DNA from: a virus
Virus record (IMG/VR): IMGVR_UViG_3300018876_000039
Location: 1 to 39,303 of that record
Direction: 5' to 3' (one strand)
Length of the DNA: 39,303 nucleotides
In this document: one piece after another, positions 7,466-14,299 of the stretch
Position numbering within the stretch: position 1 is the first letter of the stretch
How the letters are laid out: every line of letters starts with the position of its first letter
Program-made: the position numbers and the translations under genes
The notes under the pieces: model-generated
Seen by the model: only the letters and a program-made list of their open reading frames with translations
The model's database searches: none
What the model was told of the DNA's origin: nothing

Positions 7466-7876
7466 ATGAAACGATACGCATGGATGGCGGGTGGTTATGC
7501 CTGTCTTGTGATGGCATATATTGGAGTGGTGACTCCTGGTATCCCATTTAGTCATTTCCTTTTAGGTGCGGCATATTGTTTCGCCAAATCTAGCCCGAGG
7601 ATGCATGCATGGTTAATGAATCATCCGAAGTTCGGGCCATTCATTCGAAATTGGAATGAGAAAAAGGTATTTCCTACAATCGGAAAAGTGTTTATGGTCG
7701 TGATGATGGCCTCTTCCCTCGGTATCATGTGGTACACTGAGGTCTCTACAAAGGGACTCACCTATACCGCTATCTTCATGGCTCTTGTTGTGATCTGGGG
7801 CTGGAGATATCCTGGGTCACCCGAGGAATACGATAGGAGGGTAGCAGAAGGCAGAAGAATTGCGTGGCTGAAGTAG
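7466..7876 (+). CDS. DUF454 (YbaN-like) inner-membrane protein
   Basis: 136 aa, preceded by AAGGAG. The N-terminal part, GVVTPGIPFSHFLLGAAYCF followed by AKSSPRMHAWLMNHPKFGPFIRNW, is the DUF454/PF04304 signature. Hydrophobic segments lie at about 8-25, 28-42, 73-91 and 96-113. The biochemical role of the family is unknown. Finding it between nrdB and SHMT in a phage is unusual; it overlaps the next membrane-protein gene by 13 bases and the two are probably made together. Confidence 0.85.
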   Translation: MKRYAWMAGGYACLVMAYIGVVTPGIPFSHFLLGAAYCFAKSSPRMHAWLMNHPKFGPFIRNWNEKKVFPTIGKVFMVVMMASSLGIMWYTEVSTKGLTYTAIFMALVVIWGWRYPGSPEEYDRRVAEGRRIAWLK

Positions 7877-8079
7877 TAGATAAAAAGAGGCACCTGGCCA
7901 AAGCAGTAACATGGAGAATCATCGCATCGATCACCACAGCATTGATTGCATGGTTCTTCGGTCTTCCACCTAAAGCAGTAGGAATGGTATTCATTGCAGA
8001 TCTTATAATCAAATTCATTTTATATTATGGTCACGAACGAATTTGGTATAGATATATTAGGTACGGAATTAGAGGTTAA
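7864..8079 (+). CDS. DUF2061-like membrane protein
   Basis: 71 aa from GTG 7864. KRHLAKAVTWRIIASITTAL and the following IAWFFG match the DUF2061 (PF09834) pattern as I know it: a basic start, Trp-Arg, then two membrane helices (about 16-35 and 40-56) and a basic end HERIWYRYIRYG. The first codons lie in the end of the DUF454 gene, pointing to translational coupling. Function is unknown in any organism. Confidence 0.8.
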   Translation: MAEVVDKKRHLAKAVTWRIIASITTALIAWFFGLPPKAVGMVFIADLIIKFILYYGHERIWYRYIRYGIRG

Positions 8080-8083
8080 TCTA

Positions 8084-8329
8084 GTGTCCAACAACGAACA
8101 CGAAAATGAAGAAACAAGTTGGTCTCGTGATCTTGTGGAAGGCTATCGTCAGGCAATTTTAGATTTTCAGAGTCAGTCATATTTACGAGAGATTGAAGGT
8201 ATTGACGAATTCGTAGAATTTCTCGGTAATGAATTACCCCATGCTGACACAATATGGAAACGAATGTTATATAATGTAAAGAGGCAAGAAAAATATGAGC
8301 AATCAAAGCGAAACAAAGGCGACACCTAA
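8084..8329 (+). CDS. hypothetical protein, 81 aa
   Basis: The GTG at 8084 has AGAGG eight bases before it and lies just after the upstream stop. An in-frame ATG at 8027 would add 19 residues and overlap the DUF2061 gene by 53 bases, so I prefer the GTG. The protein is acidic and helical (RDLVEGYRQAILDFQSQSY, IDEFVEFLGNELP) with a basic C-terminus. No membrane segment and no family recognised. It overlaps the next small gene by 35 bases. Confidence 0.65.
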   Translation: MSNNEHENEETSWSRDLVEGYRQAILDFQSQSYLREIEGIDEFVEFLGNELPHADTIWKRMLYNVKRQEKYEQSKRNKGDT

Positions 8330-8441
8330 AATTTACGAAAGCCCAGATAAGGGCAAGACTGTTTATGAGCGTGATTTTGGCGCTGCGCCTGACACAAGAA
8401 AACTGATTATGAAAGATGGCGTAAAAATCAATGAGCGATAG
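8295..8441 (+). CDS. 48-aa conserved small protein
   Basis: The frame reads MSNQSETKATPKIYESPDKG and continues KTVYERDFGAAPDTRKLIM. The PDKGKTVYERDFG core is one I recall from short proteins of T4-like marine phages. GAGG lies 10 bases before the ATG. It overlaps both neighbours (35 bases before, 11 after), which is usual in this part of the window. Function unknown. Confidence 0.7.
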   Translation: MSNQSETKATPKIYESPDKGKTVYERDFGAAPDTRKLIMKDGVKINER

Positions 8442-8793
8442 ACCTAAAGATTACGCGATGGTCTCCACGATCAGCACCGTCAAAACTGTTTATATGGTTC
8501 CCATTGACGAAATCAGAGCAGATGCTCCAGATATTACACTCGATGATGAGTACCTCATAAATTGGATAAAAGATTCAGTTACCTGTGAAGAGGTTAAAGA
8601 TTCTGGTCAGCAATTCCTAGGCGAAAATATTATGGATGCCCATATTATCAGTGAGACCCGTGCAATGCAAATATTTGATTCGCATAATGGTGGTGCCGGT
8701 GATTGGGATCTCGAACAGAAAAAAGCCTTCCTCAAAAATTGGAAAGATCCTTATACCTGGTCTCAGAAGAATAAGAAAGATATTGAACTATGA
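8431..8793 (+). CDS. hypothetical protein, 120 aa
   Basis: Soluble and mixed in character: a beta-rich start (AMVSTISTVKTVYMVPIDEI), an acidic middle and a C-terminal part rich in Trp, Lys and Asp (GDWDLEQKKAFLKNWKDPYTW). It overlaps SHMT by four bases (ATGA), so it is probably co-translated with it. No known domain recognised. Confidence 0.75.
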   Translation: MSDRPKDYAMVSTISTVKTVYMVPIDEIRADAPDITLDDEYLINWIKDSVTCEEVKDSGQQFLGENIMDAHIISETRAMQIFDSHNGGAGDWDLEQKKAFLKNWKDPYTWSQKNKKDIEL

Positions 8794-9956
8794 CCGGGAT
8801 ACCCAAGGGAATAGACGAGAGGATTTTAGATCTGCTCGATGATGAGCGGACACGTCAGAAGTATACACTTGAATTGATCGCGTCTGAAAATTTTGCTTCC
8901 AAAGCAGTAATGCGACTCTGTGGCTCAGAGTTCACCAACAAATATGCCGAAGGATATCCTGGCAAGAGATATTATAACGGCTGCAAATATTATGATGAAA
9001 TAGAGAATCTGGCTATCGATCAACTGAAAGAGCTCTATGGTGCCGGATACGCTAACGTTCAACCCCATTCCGGCGCTAATGCCAATCTCGCAGTATTCCA
9101 AGCACTATTAAAACCAGGTGATAGAATTCTAGGTATGGATCTGGCATCTGGGGGTCATCTTACTCACGGTGCTCCTGTGACACTATCTGGTAAAGTCTAT
9201 GAGTCTTTTTCTTATGGAGTAGATAACGATGGGTGGATCGACTACGATGAGGTGCTAGAAAAGGCAGAGAATCATAGACCTCAATTAATCATCGCTGGTG
9301 CGTCTGCATACTCTCGTCAAATTGACTGGGCCAAATTCAGAGGAATCGCTGATCGAGTCGGGGCCAAATTAATGGTCGATATGGCTCATTATTCTGGCCT
9401 GATAGCTGGTAAGTGTTATGACAATCCAGTACCATATGCAGATGTCGTCACATCTACCACTCACAAAACACTTCGTGGGCCTCGGGGTGGTTTTATCTTA
9501 TGGAATGACAAAGGATTGACTAAAAAAATTAATTCAGGTGTCTTCCCCGGTACCCAAGGTGGTCCTCTAATGAATATTGTCGCTGCAAAGGCCCAGGCTT
9601 TTATTGAGGCAAATACTGATGAATTTCAAATTTATGCACGAAGAGTCATAAATAATGCTATGGAAATGTGTTCAGTTTTCAGTGATAAAGGTCTTAGAGT
9701 TTTGACTGGCGGGACCGATTCTCATATTATTTTACTTGATTTGTCTAACACCCCATATACTGGCCGAGAAGCAGCCGATATATTAGAAGATTGTGACATC
9801 ACAGTGAATAAGAATGGAATCCCCAATGATCCAAAAAGTTTCATGGAAACCTCTGGTATCCGAATAGGTACCGCAGCCGAAACCACACGAGGACACAATA
9901 CAAAATGGTTCAATGAACTGGCACTCCAAATAAGTCGAATATTATTAAAGGAGTAA
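8790..9956 (+). CDS. glyA: serine hydroxymethyltransferase
   Basis: 388 aa, slightly shorter than the usual 415-430. A PLP enzyme that converts serine and tetrahydrofolate to glycine and methylene-tetrahydrofolate, the carbon donor ThyX needs. Visible: ELIASENFASKAVM at the start, NKYAEGYPGKRYYNGC, SGANANLAV, the lysine site STTHKTLRGPRGG with Lys226, GTQGGPLMN, and the C-terminal SGIRIGTAAETTRG for carboxylate binding. All active-site regions are present, so it should be active. As ThyX returns tetrahydrofolate directly, the pair can cycle without dihydrofolate reductase. Confidence 0.95.
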   Translation: MTGIPKGIDERILDLLDDERTRQKYTLELIASENFASKAVMRLCGSEFTNKYAEGYPGKRYYNGCKYYDEIENLAIDQLKELYGAGYANVQPHSGANANLAVFQALLKPGDRILGMDLASGGHLTHGAPVTLSGKVYESFSYGVDNDGWIDYDEVLEKAENHRPQLIIAGASAYSRQIDWAKFRGIADRVGAKLMVDMAHYSGLIAGKCYDNPVPYADVVTSTTHKTLRGPRGGFILWNDKGLTKKINSGVFPGTQGGPLMNIVAAKAQAFIEANTDEFQIYARRVINNAMEMCSVFSDKGLRVLTGGTDSHIILLDLSNTPYTGREAADILEDCDITVNKNGIPNDPKSFMETSGIRIGTAAETTRGHNTKWFNELALQISRILLKE

Positions 9957-9960
9957 AATC

Positions 9961-10110
9961 ATGGCTAAGGCTCGGGGTGGATTGGGTACTGTAGTAAGAC
10001 CAGATAAAAAGCCAAAGGGAACATCAATCGGCGATGGCCATTTTAAGAGGGCATCTCTCAACAAAAGAAAGAAAGCATCATATAAGAAATACAGAGGCCA
10101 AGGAAGGTGA
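9961..10110 (+). CDS. 49-aa basic protein, conserved in marine myoviruses
   Basis: MAKARGGLGTVVRPDKKPKG, then TSIGDGHFKRASLNKRKKAS and a KKYRGQGR end. The GTSIGxGHF and KKYRGQGR parts are ones I recall from small T4-like phage proteins. Very basic, no cysteines, no membrane segment. AAGGAG lies before the ATG. It may bind RNA or DNA; function is unknown. Confidence 0.75.
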   Translation: MAKARGGLGTVVRPDKKPKGTSIGDGHFKRASLNKRKKASYKKYRGQGR

Positions 10111-10250
10111 ACCTAACGGTTTTCTTCAATGGAATTATATTTGTAGGTCTTTGCATGATGGCGTATACAGCTTGTATGTATTTGGGAGCTGTATATCACA
10201 TTAAGAAAGAAACAAAACGGAAGGATTTAGAAGATGAGCAGAAGAGCTGA
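10107..10250 (+). CDS. 47-aa single-pass membrane protein
   Basis: GTG start inside the end of the previous gene, with AAGGAA just before it. Residues 3-31 are hydrophobic with one likely membrane helix (FFNGIIFVGLCMMAYTACMY), followed by a charged cytoplasmic tail. It overlaps the next gene by 17 bases. Function unknown. Confidence 0.65.
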   Translation: MNLTVFFNGIIFVGLCMMAYTACMYLGAVYHIKKETKRKDLEDEQKS

Positions 10251-10422
10251 AATCAGACAGGCATATAAAACAGTGCCCGATGACGAAAACTATTATGTGG
10301 TTGATTTATTCGAAAATGATAGACTCGTCCAAATACGAGAATTGCCTGGTAAGAGCAGGCATTATGCTGAAGATGTAGTTGAAAATTGGGAGAGTGGAAT
10401 CATTCAATTACTAACAGAGTAA
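10234..10422 (+). CDS. hypothetical protein, 62 aa
   Basis: The core DENYYVVDLFENDRLVQIRE and PGKSRHYAEDVVENWESGII is one I recall as a small conserved protein of T4-like marine phages. It looks like a short beta hairpin followed by a helix. No catalytic motif. It overlaps the preceding membrane-protein gene. Confidence 0.75.
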   Translation: MSRRAEIRQAYKTVPDDENYYVVDLFENDRLVQIRELPGKSRHYAEDVVENWESGIIQLLTE

Positions 10423-10434
10423 AGGAGATGACCT

Positions 10435-10815
10435 ATGACCGGTTGGTGCAAGCAGCTGGTGATTATGGGTTTATTATTGTTACCAACCACAGCGTATGCA
10501 GGTTGGAATGACTGGGATAAAAAAGACAAGATATTTTTCGGATCATATGCGGCTTTGACTGCTGTTGATATGTTACAATCAAGATCGGCAATGAGAGATC
10601 CTTGTGATTGTTATATCGAGGCCAATCCAATTTTTGGACACTCTCATGTAACCGATAAAGAAGTAATTGTGGCAGGTGCTATTAGCATGGCCGCCATGTA
10701 CTCACTGATTGAAAAAGATGCGCCCGATTGGGCTAAATGGACTATGATTGGTATGAGAACAGCCGTAGTAGTTAATAATCATTCAATCGGAGTAAGGATA
10801 GATGTACGAATATAA
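10435..10815 (+). CDS. secreted or membrane protein with signal peptide
   Basis: 126 aa, AAGGAG upstream. Residues 1-22 form a signal peptide ending TTAYA before GWNDW. Later segments (YAALTAVDMLQSRSAM, EVIVAGAISMAAMYSLI) are moderately hydrophobic and may lie in a membrane. DPCDCYIEANPIFG carries two cysteines that could bond in the periplasm. Overlaps the nuclease gene by 14 bases. Similar proteins occur in marine phages as I recall; function unknown. Confidence 0.75.
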   Translation: MTGWCKQLVIMGLLLLPTTAYAGWNDWDKKDKIFFGSYAALTAVDMLQSRSAMRDPCDCYIEANPIFGHSHVTDKEVIVAGAISMAAMYSLIEKDAPDWAKWTMIGMRTAVVVNNHSIGVRIDVRI

Positions 10816-11278
10816 AGCTAAATTATTGAAGGTCGTAGATGGTGATACGGTCGATATTGACATTGATTTAGGTTTTGGTATTTGGTTAAAGAATGAGAGA
10901 GTTCGCATCATGGGTATTGATACACCCGAAAGTCGAACCAGAGATAAGGTCGAAAAGTTATTTGGCCTTGCAGCAAAGAAGCGGTTAAAAGAACTTCTTG
11001 GCAAAGAATGTGTTTTGAAAACAATGAAGGATAGAAACGGAGAAGATGCCAAAGGTAAATTCGGGCGTATCCTTGGTGACTTTACAGTCTATGATCACAA
11101 ACATGATCGCTGGTGCTGTGTCACAGAAATAATGATTGAAGAAGGTCACTGTGTAGAGTACTGGGGCCAGTCGAAAGACGACGTACAAGATGAGCATATG
11201 AAAAATCGTGAGAAACTCTTGAAGGAAGGCGTTGTCGACCAGAAGGAGTATGATAAGTGGGTGGCAAAACAAAAATAA
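10802..11278 (+). CDS. SNase-like (thermonuclease) nuclease
   Basis: 158 aa. VVDGDTVDIDIDLGFGIW and NERVRIMGIDTPES match the staphylococcal nuclease fold (PF00565): the DGDT calcium-site loop, the Arg in ERVRIMGIDTPE and the following Asp/Glu. KGKFGRILG gives the second catalytic Arg. Length fits one SNase domain. No signal peptide, so it acts in the cytoplasm, perhaps in host DNA breakdown or as a repair nuclease. The end overlaps the next small gene by 22 bases. Confidence 0.9.
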   Translation: MYEYKAKLLKVVDGDTVDIDIDLGFGIWLKNERVRIMGIDTPESRTRDKVEKLFGLAAKKRLKELLGKECVLKTMKDRNGEDAKGKFGRILGDFTVYDHKHDRWCCVTEIMIEEGHCVEYWGQSKDDVQDEHMKNREKLLKEGVVDQKEYDKWVAKQK

Positions 11279-11469
11279 TAAATTGGATTGAGTCTGCTTA
11301 TGCGCAGACTCTTTTCATGCATGCAAACGTTACCGCAGCGATACTGTGTGGGATGATAGCATGGTTTTATAATCTTAATTTTTTATATTCATGTATCCCA
11401 CTGAATTTGGTGTGTGCTTGGATCGCAAGTGAAAACGCAAAGTTTTATAGAATAAGGGAGCGAAAGTGA
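11257..11469 (+). CDS. 70-aa small membrane protein
   Basis: GTG start; AAGGAG lies about 10 bases upstream. Hydrophobic segments at about 24-42 (NVTAAILCGMIAWFYNLNFL) and 44-58 give one or two helices, with a basic tail KFYRIRERK. It overlaps the nuclease end. Not recognised. Confidence 0.6.
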   Translation: MGGKTKIINWIESAYAQTLFMHANVTAAILCGMIAWFYNLNFLYSCIPLNLVCAWIASENAKFYRIRERK

Positions 11470-11474
11470 ACTAA

Positions 11475-11663
11475 ATGAATAATAATGATCAAGCGAAAAT
11501 TACGAAAACACAGATTGACAAAATGCAAAAATTGTGTTATAATTTAGCCCATCAAATCTCAACACTTAATAAAGCAGATGTTCAATTTATGGAGTATTGG
11601 CTCAGGGATTATGTTGAGGCTCAACAAGGATACATTCCAGACGTTCATATGCCGAAAGATTAA
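11475..11663 (+). CDS. hypothetical protein, 62 aa
   Basis: Helical, soluble protein (TKTQIDKMQKLCYNLAHQIS, then LNKADVQFMEYWLRDYVEAQQ). The ribosome site is weak. A sigma70-like promoter lies inside its first part (11515-11543), so either the gene is real and contains a promoter for the genes downstream, or a shorter product is made. It overlaps the oxygenase start by one base. Confidence 0.6.
   Translation: MNNNDQAKITKTQIDKMQKLCYNLAHQISTLNKADVQFMEYWLRDYVEAQQGYIPDVHMPKD
11515..11543 (+). promoter_or_regulatory. sigma70-like promoter inside a coding region
   Basis: TTGACA at 11515-11520, 17-base spacer ending TGT, TATAAT at 11538-11543. It could drive the oxygenase, methyltransferase and sulfotransferase-like genes from 11663 on. 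Confidence 0.6.
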
Positions 11664-12268
11664 TGAATGATATTTTTGTCATTGATGATGTGATATCTAA
11701 AGAAAACCAAGACCTAATTGAAAAGTTGATGTTCAATCAGCAACTTGATTGGAAATTTTATAAAGATATTGCTTTGAATGAGAGTGAGATGGCTGGTTTA
11801 GGTGTGACCACATTTACCCCAGCAATTGCCTGTTATTTCAAACAGGAATCGCCTCCATTTGAATTGCCTGGTTTCTATAACGCACTTAGGTTTCTACCGA
11901 CGGAGGCACTAACCAAGGCAGGCAAGACCCTCGACCAGATATTAGATGCTCGATCTTTCTTATCGTTTCCTCTTCATCCAAACGTCAGGCAAGAATACGA
12001 TAACATTCACGTCGATAGGCCAGACGATCATTGGGTATGTCTCTATTATGTAAACGATATCGACGGAGACACGACTCTATTCAAACAACGAGTGAATAAA
12101 GAGATTAAGACCATCAATGAATGGAAATCTGCGAAATGGGAACCCCTACAATCAGTATCACCTAAGAAGGGAAGAGCCGTGGTGTTTAAGGGAGATAGAT
12201 ATCATAGCAGTACAGGTCCGACAAACGGAGTTCGATGTATTCTTAACTTTGATGTAAAGGTAATTTAA
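11663..12268 (+). CDS. 2-oxoglutarate/Fe(II)-dependent oxygenase
   Basis: 201 aa. The metal triad is visible: HVD (His116, Asp118) and His181 in GDRYHSSTGPT, with Arg191 in the GVRCILNF strand to bind the 2-oxoglutarate carboxylate. The order HxD...H...R and the spacing fit a prolyl-hydroxylase-like double-stranded beta-helix, with LYYVNDIDGDTTLF the usual strand between. Substrate unknown; related phage proteins have been proposed to modify proteins, nucleobases or sugars. It starts in the stop of the preceding gene and is two bases from the methyltransferase. Confidence 0.85.
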   Translation: MNDIFVIDDVISKENQDLIEKLMFNQQLDWKFYKDIALNESEMAGLGVTTFTPAIACYFKQESPPFELPGFYNALRFLPTEALTKAGKTLDQILDARSFLSFPLHPNVRQEYDNIHVDRPDDHWVCLYYVNDIDGDTTLFKQRVNKEIKTINEWKSAKWEPLQSVSPKKGRAVVFKGDRYHSSTGPTNGVRCILNFDVKVI

Positions 12269-12270
12269 TT

Positions 12271-12864
12271 ATGAAATATGATTTTATTGAAATAGGCACT
12301 TCTGATTTCGACACATTCATCCAACGCGCAAATGATAATACCATAGGGATCTCGGTAGAACCCATCAAGTATTATCTGGACCGCTTGCCCAATCCAAGAG
12401 GGGTAAAGAAGTTGAACTGTGCCGTGTCATTAGATGGCAACCACGGCCGGGAGAAGGTATACTACATACCGGATAATGTAATTCAGGAAAATAATTTACC
12501 GCCATGGATTCGAGGTTGCAATTCTATGGGCGACTATCATTATCAGCACAAACATCGAAAGCTCCAACATCTTGTCACCACCGAAGAGGTTGACACGATA
12601 CCAATTGGTGATCTCTTAGACGATAATGAGGTCGGAGAAATAAATGTTCTTAAAGTAGATACCGAGGGAGGCGACTGCTATATTCTTCAGTCCTTTCTTC
12701 CTGTATTGAAAGATAGGCCCAAGGGACATTGGCCTAAATTTATAGAATTCGAATCTAACATCCTAACAGCAGAGGCCGTGATTGATGAAACGATCACACT
12801 CTACAAAGATATAGGTTATAAGATGGTGAGACGAGGAGAAGAGAATACTCTTTTAGCATTATGA
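12271..12864 (+). CDS. FkbM-like SAM-dependent methyltransferase
   Basis: 197 aa. YDFIEIGTSDFDTF is the SAM-binding loop (E-I-G-x-S), GISVEPIKYYLDRLP the following acidic position, CAVSLDGNHGREKVYYIP the next strand, and VDTIPIGDLL with INVLKVDTEGGDCYILQSF the usual FkbM C-terminal block. These enzymes methylate hydroxyls of sugars and small molecules. Its place between an oxygenase and a sulfotransferase-like gene suggests they act on the same glycan or metabolite; this is inference. Confidence 0.83.
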   Translation: MKYDFIEIGTSDFDTFIQRANDNTIGISVEPIKYYLDRLPNPRGVKKLNCAVSLDGNHGREKVYYIPDNVIQENNLPPWIRGCNSMGDYHYQHKHRKLQHLVTTEEVDTIPIGDLLDDNEVGEINVLKVDTEGGDCYILQSFLPVLKDRPKGHWPKFIEFESNILTAEAVIDETITLYKDIGYKMVRRGEENTLLAL

Positions 12865-12890
12865 ATGGAAAGGGAGATAGGCGAAGACCT

Positions 12891-13025
12891 ATGAATATCT
12901 GTTACACGACATACGATTCAAACTGGGATAAGATATTTGGTAAAAAAGATGATGAGCAACCCAAGACCGACAAGTCACCGAAGCCCGATTCGGAAAGTAA
13001 AGATTCTAGGCCTAGGCCATCCTAG
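12891..13025 (+). CDS. 44-aa small protein
   Basis: The frame reads MNICYTTYDSNWDKIFGKKD and ends in a Lys/Pro/Ser-rich tail. The motif YDSNWDKIFGKK recalls short proteins in other marine T4-like phages. An in-frame ATG at 12861 overlaps the methyltransferase stop (ATGA) and would add 10 residues; neither start has a clear ribosome site. It overlaps the sulfotransferase-like gene by 77 bases in another frame. Confidence 0.5.
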   Translation: MNICYTTYDSNWDKIFGKKDDEQPKTDKSPKPDSESKDSRPRPS

Positions 13026-13644
13026 AACAGGCACGGGATACGTCACAAAGCTTCTCAATCTTTGGGGCATGGATGTTGGTCATGAGATCAGCAGACCAGA
13101 TGGAACAGTTGCCTGGCCATTAATTCGTGATAGGTTTGACCCACTGTACTCACATAGTGCACTGGGATATCATTTTGCTAAATTATTTCAAGATTATGGC
13201 TATAAGAGGCCTGACTCAGATGTCTTGATTTACAATACCCGTGACCCTAGACATACAATTCCTTCGATGGTCTATACGGTATGGGAACAAGGCTCTGAGG
13301 CCAATCGTATCATGCGAGATCTAGGCTGGACTCCTTCAGCCAACCCAATCGATCAATCCATTGATAGCATATGTCTATTCGATGACGTAATAAGAAAGCT
13401 CAAACCCGACATCTATTACCGGATTGAAGACCCCGATAAAGAGCTATGGGAACAACTGAATTCTAAGTTGTTCGATCTAGGTGGATATGTGGAACATTCT
13501 CAACCTGAGAACACAAGGCCCCATCGATCCTTTGAATCAATGATCCAACAATTCGGACCCCCTTCCTATTGCCATCAGAGGCAATTAGATCTCTACTGCA
13601 GACGACACAGTTACAGAAAAATAAAATGGTTGACAAATGGGTAA
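12949..13644 (+). CDS. sulfotransferase-like P-loop protein
   Basis: 231 aa from ATG 12949; a second ATG follows directly. LGLGHPRTGTGYVTKLLNLW resembles the 5'-phosphosulfate loop of PAPS-dependent sulfotransferases, and YNTRDPRHTI (Arg98) the 3'-phosphate segment. The pattern of strand, loop, helix and RDP fits that superfamily, but substrate-binding residues cannot be read. With the oxygenase and methyltransferase upstream it may decorate a surface glycan or metabolite. Alternative: another P-loop transferase. The last bases overlap an early-type promoter. Confidence 0.7.
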   Translation: MMSNPRPTSHRSPIRKVKILGLGHPRTGTGYVTKLLNLWGMDVGHEISRPDGTVAWPLIRDRFDPLYSHSALGYHFAKLFQDYGYKRPDSDVLIYNTRDPRHTIPSMVYTVWEQGSEANRIMRDLGWTPSANPIDQSIDSICLFDDVIRKLKPDIYYRIEDPDKELWEQLNSKLFDLGGYVEHSQPENTRPHRSFESMIQQFGPPSYCHQRQLDLYCRRHSYRKIKWLTNG

Positions 13645-13658
13645 GATTGTTATATAAT
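13630..13658 (+). promoter_or_regulatory. sigma70-like promoter
   Basis: TTGACA at 13630-13635, 17-base spacer, TATAAT at 13653-13658, then GGCCCCC. It overlaps the end of the sulfotransferase-like gene. The predicted start near 13665 leaves a leader with AAGGAG before the 13682 gene. Confidence 0.8.
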
Positions 13659-13681
13659 GGCCCCCTAATAAGGAGATTGAT

Positions 13682-13921
13682 ATGGCATTTGAACCAGTAA
13701 AGCTACACAAGTGGGAAGATAACATCGAGTCTCGACTGACAGAAGATGCTATCTACATCGTTGAGAATCATTACGATTGTGGTATTGAAGAGCTAGGCCA
13801 GAAGGAATACGATGAGATCGAGGCCTGGTTAGATGAAAATGAATATACTCTTCTCTACGCAGGATTTCGTAATGTCTTGAATGAAATCGAAAATAATTTG
13901 ATGGAATGGGAGGACGACTAA
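13682..13921 (+). CDS. acidic hypothetical protein, 79 aa
   Basis: First gene after a strong sigma70-like promoter with a clean AAGGAG site, so likely made early and in quantity. Very acidic and helical (IEELGQKEYDEIEAWLDENE, RNVLNEIENNLMEWEDD). It could be a protein inhibitor or DNA mimic, as small acidic early phage proteins sometimes are; nothing in the sequence proves this. The next gene's GTG begins right after its stop. Confidence 0.75.
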   Translation: MAFEPVKLHKWEDNIESRLTEDAIYIVENHYDCGIEELGQKEYDEIEAWLDENEYTLLYAGFRNVLNEIENNLMEWEDD

Positions 13922-14263
13922 GTGTACCTACCCAATTCCCATAAATATGATTTTTCCGGTCGTCGCCGGAAACCAAAAAAGCCTAAAGGAGAAGTCTATG
14001 CGAAATACACGCCACCGCCGTTTCGTCCAATCGAGGCAACTAAATCAACAACGTGTATTTCATATGCTGAACAGAGGCGACTCGAATCCCAGCAGTATCC
14101 AAGCCTCCACGACTACAAACCAACCTCAACAGCAGGCCGCAGATCTGAATCAAAACAATATACAGGTGACTACGTCATCGGAATCGCAACGCTCCACAAG
14201 AGTAATGCAGTTCCAGTAACCAACCAAAAATATGCAGAAGAAATTTCTGCGATGATCAAGTGA
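13922..14263 (+). CDS. hypothetical protein, 113 aa
   Basis: GTG start directly after the preceding stop. The N-terminal half is basic, Pro-rich and probably disordered (GRRRKPKKPKGE, YTPPPFRP). The C-terminal part YVIGIATLHKSNAVPVTNQK followed by YAEEISAMIK is conserved in marine T4-like phages as I recall. Function unknown. Confidence 0.7.
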   Translation: MYLPNSHKYDFSGRRRKPKKPKGEVYAKYTPPPFRPIEATKSTTCISYAEQRRLESQQYPSLHDYKPTSTAGRRSESKQYTGDYVIGIATLHKSNAVPVTNQKYAEEISAMIK

Positions 14264-14286
14264 AGGTGTCTGGATGTACGCTAAGT

Positions 14287-14294
14287 CCTAAATA
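14287..14294 (+). promoter_or_regulatory. weak late-like box, leaderless geometry
   Basis: CCTAAATA matches TATAAATA at 6 of 8. It stands five bases before the ATG of the 14300 gene, the same spacing as the perfect box before iscU, so the predicted start is the ATG itself. Confidence 0.35.
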
Positions 14295-14299
14295 ACCAC

